Positions 24,195-32,702 of a stretch of DNA of 64,000 nucleotides are shown in pieces (position 1 is the first letter of the stretch; each line of letters begins with the position of its first letter). The position numbers and the translations under genes are program-made. This DNA is from Geothrix sp. GTDB lineage: Bacteria > Acidobacteriota > Holophagae > Holophagales > Holophagaceae. The DNA lies in NCBI RefSeq assembly GCF_020622065.1, contig NZ_JAHRYQ010000002.1:865905-929904 (forward strand), written 5' to 3'. Below the pieces are notes generated by a model. That model did not search any database and was not told the DNA's origin. It worked only from the letters and a program-made list of their open reading frames with translations.

Positions 24195-25934
24195 ATGGAT
24201 CCCGACGCCTCGAAGGATCACGCCGGTTCGCAGGAGCTTGCCGAGCGGGTGGCCCGCCTGGAGGCCCAGGTGGCCTGGCTCCTCCAGCGACAGCAGGTGC
24301 CGGTCGCACCCGCTGCGCCGGCTCCAGCACGGCCGATCGCCCCCGTGGCGCCTCGCCCCGCCGCACCCCGGAAGGAGCTGTCTCCGGTGGTCTGGATCGC
24401 GGGCATCGGCGCGGCCATCTTCCTCTTCGGGGCGATCTTCTTCTTCCGCTGGGCCATCCAGCAAGGCTGGGTGGGGGCGGAGCTGCGCTTCATCCTGGGC
24501 CTCCTGGCGGGCGGCGCGATCTCCGCCCTGGCCGCGAAGCTGATCCTGGGTGACAGCCGCCGCCTGGGCGTGGCCCTGCTGCTGGCGGGCCTCGGCACCC
24601 TGCAGTTCACCTTCCGGGCCGGGGCCATGGAATACCACTTCTACGCCGCCCCCCTGGGCCTCGCCGCCGCGGCCCTCGTCACCCTGCTCGCGGGCGGGCT
24701 CGCCGCCCGGAGCGCCAGCGGCGGCGCGCTCACCGTGACGCTGGTCTCCGGCCTGGCGGCCCCCCTGGTCTTCAGCCAGGGCGGTCACCATGAAGTGGCC
24801 CTGGCTGCCTATCTCGCCGTGCTCATGGCCGCCTCTCTGGCCGTGCCTTACCTCTCCCGCACGGGAGCCTCGTGGCATGGGACCCGCTGGACGGCCCTCC
24901 TCGGCGTCTGGCTCCTGCTCCTGCCGGCCTGTGCCGAGGTGCCGAAGGCGGATGCAGCCACCCTCGCCCTGCTGCTGGGCCTCCACCTGGCCCTCGCGGG
25001 CCTCTGGGCCTGGCTGCCGGGCCGCGAGGAAAAGCCCGGCACGCCGACCGCGCTTTGGCTCGTGGCCTCGATGCTGGCCACCTCCTATGCCTGGCTGCTG
25101 TGGAAGCGCCTGGGGCTTGCGCCCGAGGCCTTCGCCCTGCCCGTGCTCGCCGCAGCCGCGCTGAACCTGGCCCTGGTACAGCCGCTGCGAGGCCGCATGG
25201 AGAGTCGCCGAGCGGACTGGGGCCTGCTGGCCCTCGCCGCAGGGCACTTGGCCCTGGCCGTGCCCGTGGCCCTGGCCTGGCGCTGGGTGGGGCCGATCTG
25301 GGGCGCCTTCGCCCTGGGCCTGGCCTGGGCCTCCCTGAAGGCCGAGGCGGGCGACTACGCCGAGGAGGCCACAGCCCTTCGCTGGCTGGCGGCGGCCCTG
25401 GCGCTGCTGACCACCCTGCGGTGGGCCTTCCACGGCCTTGATGGCTTCCTGTTCCACACCCGTGCCATGACGCCCTTTCTCAATCCCGCCTTCGCGGAGG
25501 GTGCCCTGGCCTCGGCCGCCTGGTGGCTGTTGACCCGGCGCGGCGGCCCCTTGGGCCTGATCTCGTTCCTGGCCCTGGAAGTCACCGCCAATGTGACCCT
25601 GGCCTTCGAGGCCGCCCGGCTCGTCCAGCACCTGCAGACGCCCTCGACTCCGGGCTGGGGACCCTCCCGCGCGGCCTCCATCGCCATGACGCTGGTGTGG
25701 GCCCTCTCCGGCGCCTGGCAGTGGATGCGCAGCCTGAGCCACCGCGACGAGGCCCGGCGTGCGCTGATGATCGCCGGCTATGCCTGGATGGGCCTCGCCA
25801 GCTTCAAGCTCATCGCCTCGGACCTCGACCGCGCCGACACCCCGCTGCGCGCCCTCGCCTTCCTGGGCGTGGGCGGCATCGGCATGGCCGCGGCCATCCT
25901 CGCGAATCGCAAGCGCTCTGGGGAGCCGTCATGA
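24195..25934 (+). CDS. DUF2339 multi-pass membrane protein
   Basis: A 579-residue protein. An N-terminal coiled coil (ELAERVARLEAQVAWLLQRQQ), a Pro/Ala-rich linker, then about 16 or more hydrophobic helices starting at VVWIAGIGAAIFLFGAIFFFRWAI. This is the layout of DUF2339 proteins, whose function is unknown. It overlaps by 4 bases with a DUF3999-like gene, a pairing found in other bacteria, which suggests the two act together in the envelope. Confidence 0.72.
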   Translation: MDPDASKDHAGSQELAERVARLEAQVAWLLQRQQVPVAPAAPAPARPIAPVAPRPAAPRKELSPVVWIAGIGAAIFLFGAIFFFRWAIQQGWVGAELRFILGLLAGGAISALAAKLILGDSRRLGVALLLAGLGTLQFTFRAGAMEYHFYAAPLGLAAAALVTLLAGGLAARSASGGALTVTLVSGLAAPLVFSQGGHHEVALAAYLAVLMAASLAVPYLSRTGASWHGTRWTALLGVWLLLLPACAEVPKADAATLALLLGLHLALAGLWAWLPGREEKPGTPTALWLVASMLATSYAWLLWKRLGLAPEAFALPVLAAAALNLALVQPLRGRMESRRADWGLLALAAGHLALAVPVALAWRWVGPIWGAFALGLAWASLKAEAGDYAEEATALRWLAAALALLTTLRWAFHGLDGFLFHTRAMTPFLNPAFAEGALASAAWWLLTRRGGPLGLISFLALEVTANVTLAFEAARLVQHLQTPSTPGWGPSRAASIAMTLVWALSGAWQWMRSLSHRDEARRALMIAGYAWMGLASFKLIASDLDRADTPLRALAFLGVGGIGMAAAILANRKRSGEPS

Positions 25935-27202
25935 ACCACCCCGCCCCCAGGAACCGAACCGCCCTGCGGCTGGTGAGCCGATGCCTGTGCTTGGGCCTGG
26001 GCTTGGGCCTGGTCCTGGCCTGCGCCCGGGAGGACCGCGCGGCCCTGAACCGCCGCAGCATGGCCCCTTCTCCCCGCAGCGGCTGGGCGCGGCTCTCCCT
26101 GGATGCCGACGCCCAGCGGCAGATGAAGGGCGCCTGGATCGGCGACGAGGCCGGCAGGAGCATCCCCTTCCAGGAGGCCCGCGAGGGCCTGTGGGACACG
26201 CGGGCCCTGCCCCTGGAGAACCTCCTCACCGGCAGGAATGCCGAGGGCCAGCCCACGGCGGAGTTCTCGCTGCGGCTGCCCGAAGGCTGGAAGGTGGGCG
26301 AGCGGGAGACCCTCAGGCTCGACCTCGATCTCGAGGGCCAGACGCCCTGGGTGGCCCAGGTCCAAGCGGAACGACGGATCGAAGACGGAAGCCAAGGGGG
26401 CGCCTTCATCGCCTACGATCCCGCCGCGCCGCTCCACCTCTACGATCTCTCCCCCTCCGGCAGCCGCCGCACCCTCAACCTTCCCTGGGATGGCCACCGC
26501 TACCGCCTCACCCTCCTCCCCTCCCAGGGAACGGCCCCGCACATCCGCCGCGTGCAGGCCTACGCCGAGACGCGACCCGAGGCCCTGGAAGCCGAACTGG
26601 CCCTCGAGGGCACCCTTGCGCCCGAGCCCGGCCGACCGCGCACCTGGCGTCTGACCCTGCCGGACGCGGAGCGTGTGGTGGGCCTGGACCTGGTGCTGGC
26701 GCCCCCGGCAGCCCCCCTTCATCCCGAGATCCGTTTTGGGGACGGTCCCGAATCGGAGCGCGGCTGGGCCTGCCAGGATCTGGTGTGGAACCTCCCGGCC
26801 CTCGGCACGAGATCCAGCCGCATCGCTCTGGCACCGGTGCTGACAAAGACGCTCACGGTGAGCTTGCCCGAGGGCGCCGCGCCCCAGAGCCTGCGGCTCC
26901 TCGTCCGGCGGCAGACCCTGATCTTCCCGGCGGAAGCGGGCCGATCCTACGCCCTGCACCTCGGCGGCGAGGCCAAACCCGCCCCTGGCAGCCTCGGTGC
27001 CCTTCCCTCGCTCCGCGTCCTGGCCGCCACTGCGCCCCTCGCCCTGGGCCCCCGCGAACCCGACGATCAGGGCATTCCCCACCGCATCGGGGCCGACCAG
27101 CGCGCCCGGCCCTGGATGCCCTGGATCGCCGGTCTCGCCATGCTGATCCTCGGAGGCCTCGCCTGGCGGTTGTTCGGGCGGGCCGAGCACCCCCAAGCAT
27201 GA
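25931..27202 (+). CDS. DUF3999-like lipoprotein
   Basis: A 423-residue protein with a long hydrophobic leader ending in a lipobox (LGLVLAC, Cys about residue 31), a beta-rich periplasmic body, and one C-terminal transmembrane helix (PWMPWIAGLAMLILGGLAWRLF). Position after DUF2339 and general layout fit DUF3999, though the sequence similarity is judged only by eye. ATGA overlaps join it to both neighbours. Confidence 0.55.
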   Translation: MNHPAPRNRTALRLVSRCLCLGLGLGLVLACAREDRAALNRRSMAPSPRSGWARLSLDADAQRQMKGAWIGDEAGRSIPFQEAREGLWDTRALPLENLLTGRNAEGQPTAEFSLRLPEGWKVGERETLRLDLDLEGQTPWVAQVQAERRIEDGSQGGAFIAYDPAAPLHLYDLSPSGSRRTLNLPWDGHRYRLTLLPSQGTAPHIRRVQAYAETRPEALEAELALEGTLAPEPGRPRTWRLTLPDAERVVGLDLVLAPPAAPLHPEIRFGDGPESERGWACQDLVWNLPALGTRSSRIALAPVLTKTLTVSLPEGAAPQSLRLLVRRQTLIFPAEAGRSYALHLGGEAKPAPGSLGALPSLRVLAATAPLALGPREPDDQGIPHRIGADQRARPWMPWIAGLAMLILGGLAWRLFGRAEHPQA

Positions 27203-27909
27203 AGTTTCGCACCTGCCTCTGGATGGGCTTGGCCCTGGCAGGACTGGCCTGCCGCTCGCCGCTGAGTGACCTTCAGATCCAGCGGGAGAGGCCCGCCCTC
27301 TCCCTGAGTGTCGCGATCGAGGACCACAGCCGGAAGCTGGCGCGGCTGCAGGAACCGCTCGGGCAGGTGGATTCGCCCGCCTCCCGCCGGGCGGCCCTGG
27401 AAGGCCACCGCCAGGCCTTCGAGGCCGAGCTCCGGGCTGAGGCTGCCGCGCGTGGCCTTCGGCTGGACCCCGGCGCGGACCTTCAGCTGGACCTGACCAT
27501 CACCAGCCTGGGGGAAGTTCGGGCCAAATACATCGCCTGGGGCATTGTCAGCGGCGTGGCCTGGGGCGCCGGGGTTGGCCTGCTCGCCCATGACACGCGC
27601 CTCGCAGTGGGACTTGGCACCTACGAGCTGCTGGAGGAAAGTGCCTTCTGGATCGGCGGGTCCATGCTCATGGGCCGCTGGTCCTCCCCCGCCGTAGTGG
27701 AGGCGGGCTTCACCCGCAGAGGATCAGACAAGCCCCTGTGGGACGAGACATACTATGTGTTGTGGGCCCGCAAGGAACTGGGAGCCCTGCCCGCGAATGA
27801 GCAGAACCGGCGCGAGCGCCAGCTGCAGGCCTCGCTCCGCAAGGCCATGGGCAAGCTGTTCAAGGACCTAGAAGCCATCCCCGGTTTTCCGGCAGGCGGG
27901 ATGAAGTAG
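27199..27909 (+). CDS. Lipoprotein of unknown function
   Basis: A 236-residue protein with a lipoprotein signal (LALAGLAC, Cys18). The mature part has a charged alpha-helical region (about 40-105), then a glycine/alanine hydrophobic stretch (IAWGIVSGVAWGAGVGLLAH) and a C-terminal part ending in a charged helix. No known domain recognised. Third gene of the DUF2339 operon by 4-base overlap, so a shared envelope role is likely. Confidence 0.55.
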   Translation: MKFRTCLWMGLALAGLACRSPLSDLQIQRERPALSLSVAIEDHSRKLARLQEPLGQVDSPASRRAALEGHRQAFEAELRAEAAARGLRLDPGADLQLDLTITSLGEVRAKYIAWGIVSGVAWGAGVGLLAHDTRLAVGLGTYELLEESAFWIGGSMLMGRWSSPAVVEAGFTRRGSDKPLWDETYYVLWARKELGALPANEQNRRERQLQASLRKAMGKLFKDLEAIPGFPAGGMK

Positions 27910-27921
27910 ACGGGCGCCCCT

Positions 27922-28248
27922 TCAGAACGCGATCTCGGCTTTCTGGAAGGCGGACCGGACGGCTTGCCAGGCCCGCTCCAGCTGCAACTTCTCGTGTTCC
28001 CATTCGAAGTCGGCGGAACTTTTCAGGCGCATGACTTGGGCGCTGGCCTCGTTTCTCTGTAGCTGCAGTTCATCCGTGATGCGATCAAGTTCCAGCCTGG
28101 CCGAAGCCTCCACTCGCCGCGCGTTAGCCCGATACTGGCCGATCAGCGCGGTCCATTCCGCCAGCTGCGCTTCAAACCGTTCGAGATCGGCCCGTCGACT
28201 CGACGCGGTCGTCGTGCTGGGCGGGAGGGCTTTTTCGGATGTGTGCAT
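27922..28248 (-). CDS. Small coiled-coil protein
   Basis: A 108-residue protein that is mostly heptad-like helix (LERFEAQLAEWTALIGQY ... EASAQVMRLKSSADFEWEHEKLQLERAWQAVRSAF) with no signal peptide or cysteine. GGGAAAGGGG lies upstream of the ATG, supporting translation. Convergent with the lipoprotein gene (12-base gap). Function unknown; a structural or regulatory helix bundle is all that can be said. Confidence 0.5.
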   Translation of the reverse strand: MHTSEKALPPSTTTASSRRADLERFEAQLAEWTALIGQYRANARRVEASARLELDRITDELQLQRNEASAQVMRLKSSADFEWEHEKLQLERAWQAVRSAFQKAEIAF

Positions 28249-28521
28249 GAACGGCCCCTTTCCCTCGCGGCACCATACCGCTCTCTCGATGCAAGGAAGG
28301 TCTGCGCCGACTCCCGATTCTGAAGCGGCGTCCTGTGAATGGCTTCATCTCCGGGGAGAGAGTTCAAGTCACATGCCAAAGCGCATCGGGCGATACGACG
28401 AGCCGTATTTCGCTCAGTAGACTGACATTGGACAGCACTGCCCCGGGCGGTGGTTTTACCGTCCGAAACAGCCCACCGCGCCATGAAGCGGAATCGTCAA
28501 ATGTGACGGACGCGTTTCCGG

Positions 28522-30150
28522 TCAGGGGCGGCGGATGCCCTCTTTGCGCATTCGACCGCGGAGGGTGCTCGGATTGATGCCGAGGATGTGGGCGGCCCCA
28601 TTGTCCCCCTCGATCCGCCAGTTCGTTCTCCGCAGCACCTGGCTGATGTAGTCACGCTCCAGTTCCACCAGAGCTCTGGTCCCGCCCTGCTCTTGAATCT
28701 CATCCTGGCCCCTGGCCGGATCCGGCGCATTGAAGTGATCCAGCACCTGCAGGGTCGCGCCCTGCGAGACGATCGTGGCCCGCTCGATCACGCTTTCCAG
28801 TTCCCGGACATTGCCGGGCCAGGCGTGCGCCATGAGGCGGTCCATGGTCTCGCTCGTGACATTCCGGATGTTCTTGCCGAGCTTCCGGTTGAACTTCTCC
28901 AGGAAATACTCCACGAGCAGGGGGATGTCCTCCCTCCGATCTCGGAGCGGCGGGATGGTGATGGGGAAGATGTTGAGCCGGTAGAACAGGTCCTCGCGGA
29001 AGCGCCCCAGCCGCATCTCCTCGTAGAGGTCCCGGTTGGTGGCCGCGATGATGCGGACATCCACCTTCACGGTCCTGGAACTTCCCAGGCGGCTGAATTC
29101 GCCGTCCTGAATTACATGCAGCAGCTTGGCCTGCAGCTCGAAGGGCAGGTCTCCGATCTCGTCCAGCAGGATGGTTCCCTTGTCGGCCATCTCGAAGCGG
29201 CCCAGCTGCTGCGCACTGGCGCCCGTGAACGCCCCCTTCTCCCGCCCGAACAGCTCGCTTTCGATGAGGCTTGCGGGAAGGGCCGTGCAGTTGACCATGA
29301 CGAGCGGGCGGTTCTTCCGCAGGCTGCGGTTGTGGATGGCGCGCGCCACCAACCCCTTGCCGGTGCCCGTTTCCCCAAGGAGCAGCACCGTCGAATCCTG
29401 CGGCGCCACGGCCTCCACACGGAAGAACACATTCTCCAGGCAGCGGCTGTGTCCAATCACTTCGCCGAAGTGGTAGGTGTGATTGATCTCGTGGAACGGA
29501 TAGATGTCCGCGGACTGGATGCGGTCCTTCAGTGCCTGGATTTCAACCTCGGCCTTGTGCAGATCGTTTTCCGCCTTCCGCCGGAGGGTCATCTCCTGCG
29601 TGAGGAGATCGCCACCGGGATCGGCCGCGGCCGGGCACGGGCAGATCCGCTTCCCCCAGGTGATGTCCGAGTGGATGCTGACCGCACCGATGATCTTCCC
29701 CTTCGCCAGGATCGGCGCCGCCGTCGCCCGGACCGTGATCTCTTCTCCGGTTCCGGCGTGAACGGCCAGCAGAACCTCCGTGACCTTTTCGCCCTTGAAG
29801 GCCCGCGTGACCGGGTGCTCCTCTTCACGGAGAGGGAGCAGATTCTTCGGCCATCGCAGCAGGAATCCCTCACCCCTCCTGCCGTATCGGCTCCGCAGCT
29901 CGTTGATGGAGGAGACGCCGAGCATCCGCACAGCAGCGTTGTTGCAGCGCGTGATCCCATCCCTGGTGAAGATGAAAACGGCATTCGGCGTGGTGTCCAG
30001 AATGGCGTTTATCTCCGTGCGCTTTAATAGGAGCGCGGAAACATGCGCTGAGAAAAGCCTCCGCTTTTTCACCTGGATCACCTCCGACCGGATCCCAGCC
30101 TCGGCCCTGACGGCTCGACGAATGGTGTAGGGGGCAGGCTGCGTAAGCAT
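28522..30150 (-). CDS. Sigma-54-dependent activator with PAS sensor
   Basis: A 542-residue enhancer-binding protein. A PAS domain (about 45-165, NAILDTTPNAVFIFTRDG) is followed by CPC (Cys170, Cys172), a coiled-coil, and the AAA+ domain with Walker A GETGTGKG (259-266) and the sigma-54 contact loop GAFTGA (306-311). A Fis-type helix-turn-helix closes the protein (AAHILGINPSTLRGRMRKEGI). The ATG at 30150 has GAGG upstream. Divergent from the HybA/HybB-like operon, whose upstream sequence has a -24/-12-like site, so it very likely controls that operon. The signal (redox or ligand) is unknown. Confidence 0.88.
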   Translation of the reverse strand: MLTQPAPYTIRRAVRAEAGIRSEVIQVKKRRLFSAHVSALLLKRTEINAILDTTPNAVFIFTRDGITRCNNAAVRMLGVSSINELRSRYGRRGEGFLLRWPKNLLPLREEEHPVTRAFKGEKVTEVLLAVHAGTGEEITVRATAAPILAKGKIIGAVSIHSDITWGKRICPCPAAADPGGDLLTQEMTLRRKAENDLHKAEVEIQALKDRIQSADIYPFHEINHTYHFGEVIGHSRCLENVFFRVEAVAPQDSTVLLLGETGTGKGLVARAIHNRSLRKNRPLVMVNCTALPASLIESELFGREKGAFTGASAQQLGRFEMADKGTILLDEIGDLPFELQAKLLHVIQDGEFSRLGSSRTVKVDVRIIAATNRDLYEEMRLGRFREDLFYRLNIFPITIPPLRDRREDIPLLVEYFLEKFNRKLGKNIRNVTSETMDRLMAHAWPGNVRELESVIERATIVSQGATLQVLDHFNAPDPARGQDEIQEQGGTRALVELERDYISQVLRRTNWRIEGDNGAAHILGINPSTLRGRMRKEGIRRP

Positions 30151-30513
30151 CAATGCCTCAACAGATCCGTTGATTACTCAACGGTCATTAATGAGTGTAG
30201 GCCTTTCTCCATCAAGGGAACCCCCCGAAGTTCAAATCCCCAAAAAATTTCCCGATGGCCTTCCTCCGCCGCGGCCACCCTCCTGCCCGTCGCATTTGAC
30301 GGTTCCGCGCCATGGCGCGGTGGGCAGCGGCGTGGCGGCCTCACCCATGGCTCCGGTCAGGGAAGCCTCAACTCCAATCCTTGAAACGAGATGATGGCTC
30401 CGTTTGTGTCTCTTTTTTTTTGGTACGCAACTTGACACATATGGTTCGCAGTTGTTTTTAACTCTTTTTAAATCATCTTTTATTTTGAACCTACCTCCTG
30501 ATCGGACTGGGCC
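30151..30513. promoter_or_regulatory. Control region of the HybAB-like operon with sigma-54 promoter
   Basis: A 363-base AT-rich gap. At 30421-30436, TGGTACGCAACTTGAC matches the -24/-12 layout: GG and the GA position (normally GC) are 10 bases apart. A perfect 16-bp palindrome ccgcgccatggcgcgg (30305-30320) lies about 100 bases upstream, a normal distance for an activator site. Near the regulator start there are tcattaatga (30185-30194) and repeated ctcaac words. A run of ten T (30412-30421) precedes the -24 element. Confidence 0.6.
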
Positions 30514-31287
30514 ATGACCAGCAAAAAGGCCATGTTGATTGACATCTCCCTCTGCGTGGGCTGCAACGCCTGCCAGTCGGGATGCAAAGAGGAGAACGGG
30601 CTTCCGCCTCAAGAGGAGAAATACCTTTCCCTCACGGCCTACACCGCGCTCACCAAGTACAACGACCTCTATGTCCGTCGCATGTGCCAGCACTGCGATG
30701 TACCCACCTGCGTCTCGGTCTGCCCCGTGGGCGCGCTCACCAAGTCCAGCACCGGTCCGGTGTCCTACGACGGCGAGAAGTGCATCGGCTGCCGCTATTG
30801 CCTCCAGGCCTGTCCGTTCCATGTTCCCAAATACGAGTGGAGCAGTACCAAGCCCTCCATCCGCAAATGCAAATTCTGTCCGTCCCGGATCGCGAGCGGA
30901 CGGCCGACAGCTTGTGCCGAGGCCTGCCCCACCGGGGCCACGAAGTTCGGCGACCGCGATGAGTTGCTGGCCGAAGCGGCTCTCAGGATCAAGGCCGAGC
31001 CGGGGAAATATGTGCCCCAGATCTACGGTGAGCAGGATGTCGGCGGCACCTCGATGCTGTATCTAAGCCCCGTTCCCTTCGAACAGTTGGGCTTTGATTC
31101 ACGGCTGGGGAAGGCCCCCATGCCCATGTTGACGATGAGCGCCCTGTCCAAGGTCCCCAATGTGCTTTCCGTGGGGGGCGTCCTGCTGGCGGGTGTCTGG
31201 TGGATCACCAACCGACGCACCGAGGTGCAGGCCTACGAATCGTCCCTGAAGAAGGGAAAGAACCAAGAGCGCGAGGACGACGAATGA
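30514..31287 (+). CDS. HybA-like ferredoxin-type electron-transfer subunit
   Basis: A 257-residue protein with sixteen cysteines in four [4Fe-4S] motifs: CVGCNACQSGC, CQHCDVPTCVSVC, CIGCRYCLQAC and CKFCPSRIASGRPTACAEAC. A C-terminal helix (VLSVGGVLLAGVWWI) would anchor it in the membrane, as in HybA of hydrogenase 2 and FdnH of formate dehydrogenase. It lacks the Tat signal of HybA, so it either faces the cytoplasm or travels with a partner. Overlaps the HybB-like gene by 4 bases. Confidence 0.82.
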   Translation: MTSKKAMLIDISLCVGCNACQSGCKEENGLPPQEEKYLSLTAYTALTKYNDLYVRRMCQHCDVPTCVSVCPVGALTKSSTGPVSYDGEKCIGCRYCLQACPFHVPKYEWSSTKPSIRKCKFCPSRIASGRPTACAEACPTGATKFGDRDELLAEAALRIKAEPGKYVPQIYGEQDVGGTSMLYLSPVPFEQLGFDSRLGKAPMPMLTMSALSKVPNVLSVGGVLLAGVWWITNRRTEVQAYESSLKKGKNQEREDDE

Positions 31288-32489
31288 GAACCCTGAGCGT
31301 GCCGCATGTCACCGGGTGGCGCCCCATCGCCATCATCCTCATCCTGGCCGGAGCCCTCGCCGCCGTGGCGCGCTTCGCCCTCGGGCTCGGCGCCACCACC
31401 AACCTGAGCGACGAATTCCCCTGGGGTCTCTGGATCGGCTTCGACTTCCTGGGGATCGGCCTCGCCGCGTCGGGCTTCACGATCGTGGCTGCCGTCCATC
31501 TCTTTCACGCCAAGGAATACGAGCCCATCGTCCGGCCCGCCATTCTGACGGCCTTCATCGGATACCTCCTCGTGGTCCTGGTGCTGATCATCGACTTGGG
31601 GCGGCCGGATCACTTCTGGCATCCGCTGGTCATGTGGAATCCCCACTCCGTCATGTGCGAGATCAGCTGGTGCCTGATGCTCTACACCACGGTGCTGTCG
31701 CTGGAATTCGCGCCCATCATCCTGGAGAAATTCAACATCCATTCGCCCATCAAGTGGATTCACGCCGTATCCCTGCCGTTCATGATCTTCGGCGTCCTGC
31801 TGTCGACTTTGCACCAGTCCTCGTTCGGATCGCTCTATCTGATCGTCCCGAACCGCCTGCACGCCCTTTGGTACACGCCCCTGCTTCCAGTCCTCTTCTT
31901 CATCTCGTGCATCGCCTCTGGGCTTTCCATGGTCGTCCTGGAGTCACTCATCTTCTCCAGGAACGGACGGCCCTTCCTGCCCACGCGGCTCCGGGCCAAC
32001 CTCGCCAAGGCCATCGCCCTGGCGCTGGCGGTCTACTTCGTGGTGCGGATCCAGGACCTCCTGACCCGGGGCGCACTCCACGACATGACCACCCTGACCT
32101 ACTACAGCGTGGCGTTCTACGCCGAGCTGCTGGTCGGATTCGTGATTCCCTTCGCCCTGCTGGTCTTCGAGAAGGTCAGGACTTCGCAGACAGGCCTCTA
32201 TTACGCGAGCTTGATGGTGGTGCTCGGCTTCGCCTTCAACCGGATGAACACGGCCATCACCGGGCTGGAGCGCTATCCGAGCCAGACCTATTTCCCGTCC
32301 ATCATCGAGATCTTCATCATGCTCGGCATCACGGCCGTGGGCTTCTGCGCCTTCTCGTTCATCGCCGAATACCTTCCCGTGTTCACCGTCGAAGAAGCAG
32401 GCGCCGGTCCCCGCCAGGACGCTGCCCAGAGCGTCGAAAAGGAACCCCTGTTCGCGCCTCCCGAGTGCGAAGACCCCCACCCTTCGTAA
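31284..32489 (+). CDS. HybB/NrfD-like quinone-reactive membrane subunit
   Basis: A 401-residue protein with about ten transmembrane helices. The length and motifs (DEFPWGLWIGFDFLGIGLAASGF, LGRPDHFWHPLVMWNPHSVMCEISWC, LSTLHQSSFGSLYLIVP) are those of the HybB cytochrome-b-like subunit (NrfD superfamily). It passes electrons or protons between the iron-sulfur partner and the quinone pool. No hydrogenase large or small subunit, formate dehydrogenase or other catalytic partner follows. Confidence 0.85.
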   Translation: MRTLSVPHVTGWRPIAIILILAGALAAVARFALGLGATTNLSDEFPWGLWIGFDFLGIGLAASGFTIVAAVHLFHAKEYEPIVRPAILTAFIGYLLVVLVLIIDLGRPDHFWHPLVMWNPHSVMCEISWCLMLYTTVLSLEFAPIILEKFNIHSPIKWIHAVSLPFMIFGVLLSTLHQSSFGSLYLIVPNRLHALWYTPLLPVLFFISCIASGLSMVVLESLIFSRNGRPFLPTRLRANLAKAIALALAVYFVVRIQDLLTRGALHDMTTLTYYSVAFYAELLVGFVIPFALLVFEKVRTSQTGLYYASLMVVLGFAFNRMNTAITGLERYPSQTYFPSIIEIFIMLGITAVGFCAFSFIAEYLPVFTVEEAGAGPRQDAAQSVEKEPLFAPPECEDPHPS

Positions 32490-32529
32490 GCGGCCACGCT
32501 CCCCCACCCCATTCTCGAAGGAGGTTGAC

Positions 32530-32688
32530 ATGTTCGATCTCGCCAACTGGCGGAATCCCGAAACGCTCATGTTGAACATCACGAACGGCATTCTCGGCCT
32601 CGTCACCGTGGGGCTGATCGTCTGGATCTGCGGTTCCGCCATCTACGAGCATGTGGCGGCCGGTCATAAACCAATCGCCAAGCTTTAA
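32530..32688 (+). CDS. 52-residue single-helix membrane protein
   Basis: A short ORF with an excellent ribosome binding site (AAGGAGG, 32518-32524) 5 bases ahead of the ATG. The protein starts MFDLANWRNPETLMLN and has one transmembrane helix (GILGLVTVGLIVWICGSAIY) with one cysteine in the helix, then a basic tail HVAAGHKPIAKL. Co-transcribed with the HybAB-like pair, it is probably an accessory subunit of that membrane complex. Confidence 0.72.
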   Translation: MFDLANWRNPETLMLNITNGILGLVTVGLIVWICGSAIYEHVAAGHKPIAKL

Positions 32689-32702
32689 CCAAGGGAGCCG
32701 CC

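Noticed and set aside
28249-28521. Possible small gene on either strand between the coiled-coil and sigma-54 activator genes
   Set aside because: No open frame has both a ribosome binding site and a protein-like composition; the 273-base gap is left as non-coding.
30228-30245. tRNA T-loop-like word (gttcaaatccc) in the HybAB control region
   Set aside because: The flanking bases do not pair as a T-arm, and no acceptor, D- or anticodon arm can be built around it.
30442-30456. Second sigma-54-like word (TGGTTCGCAGTTGT)
   Set aside because: Spacing between GG and the -12 dinucleotide is wrong and the dinucleotide is TT.
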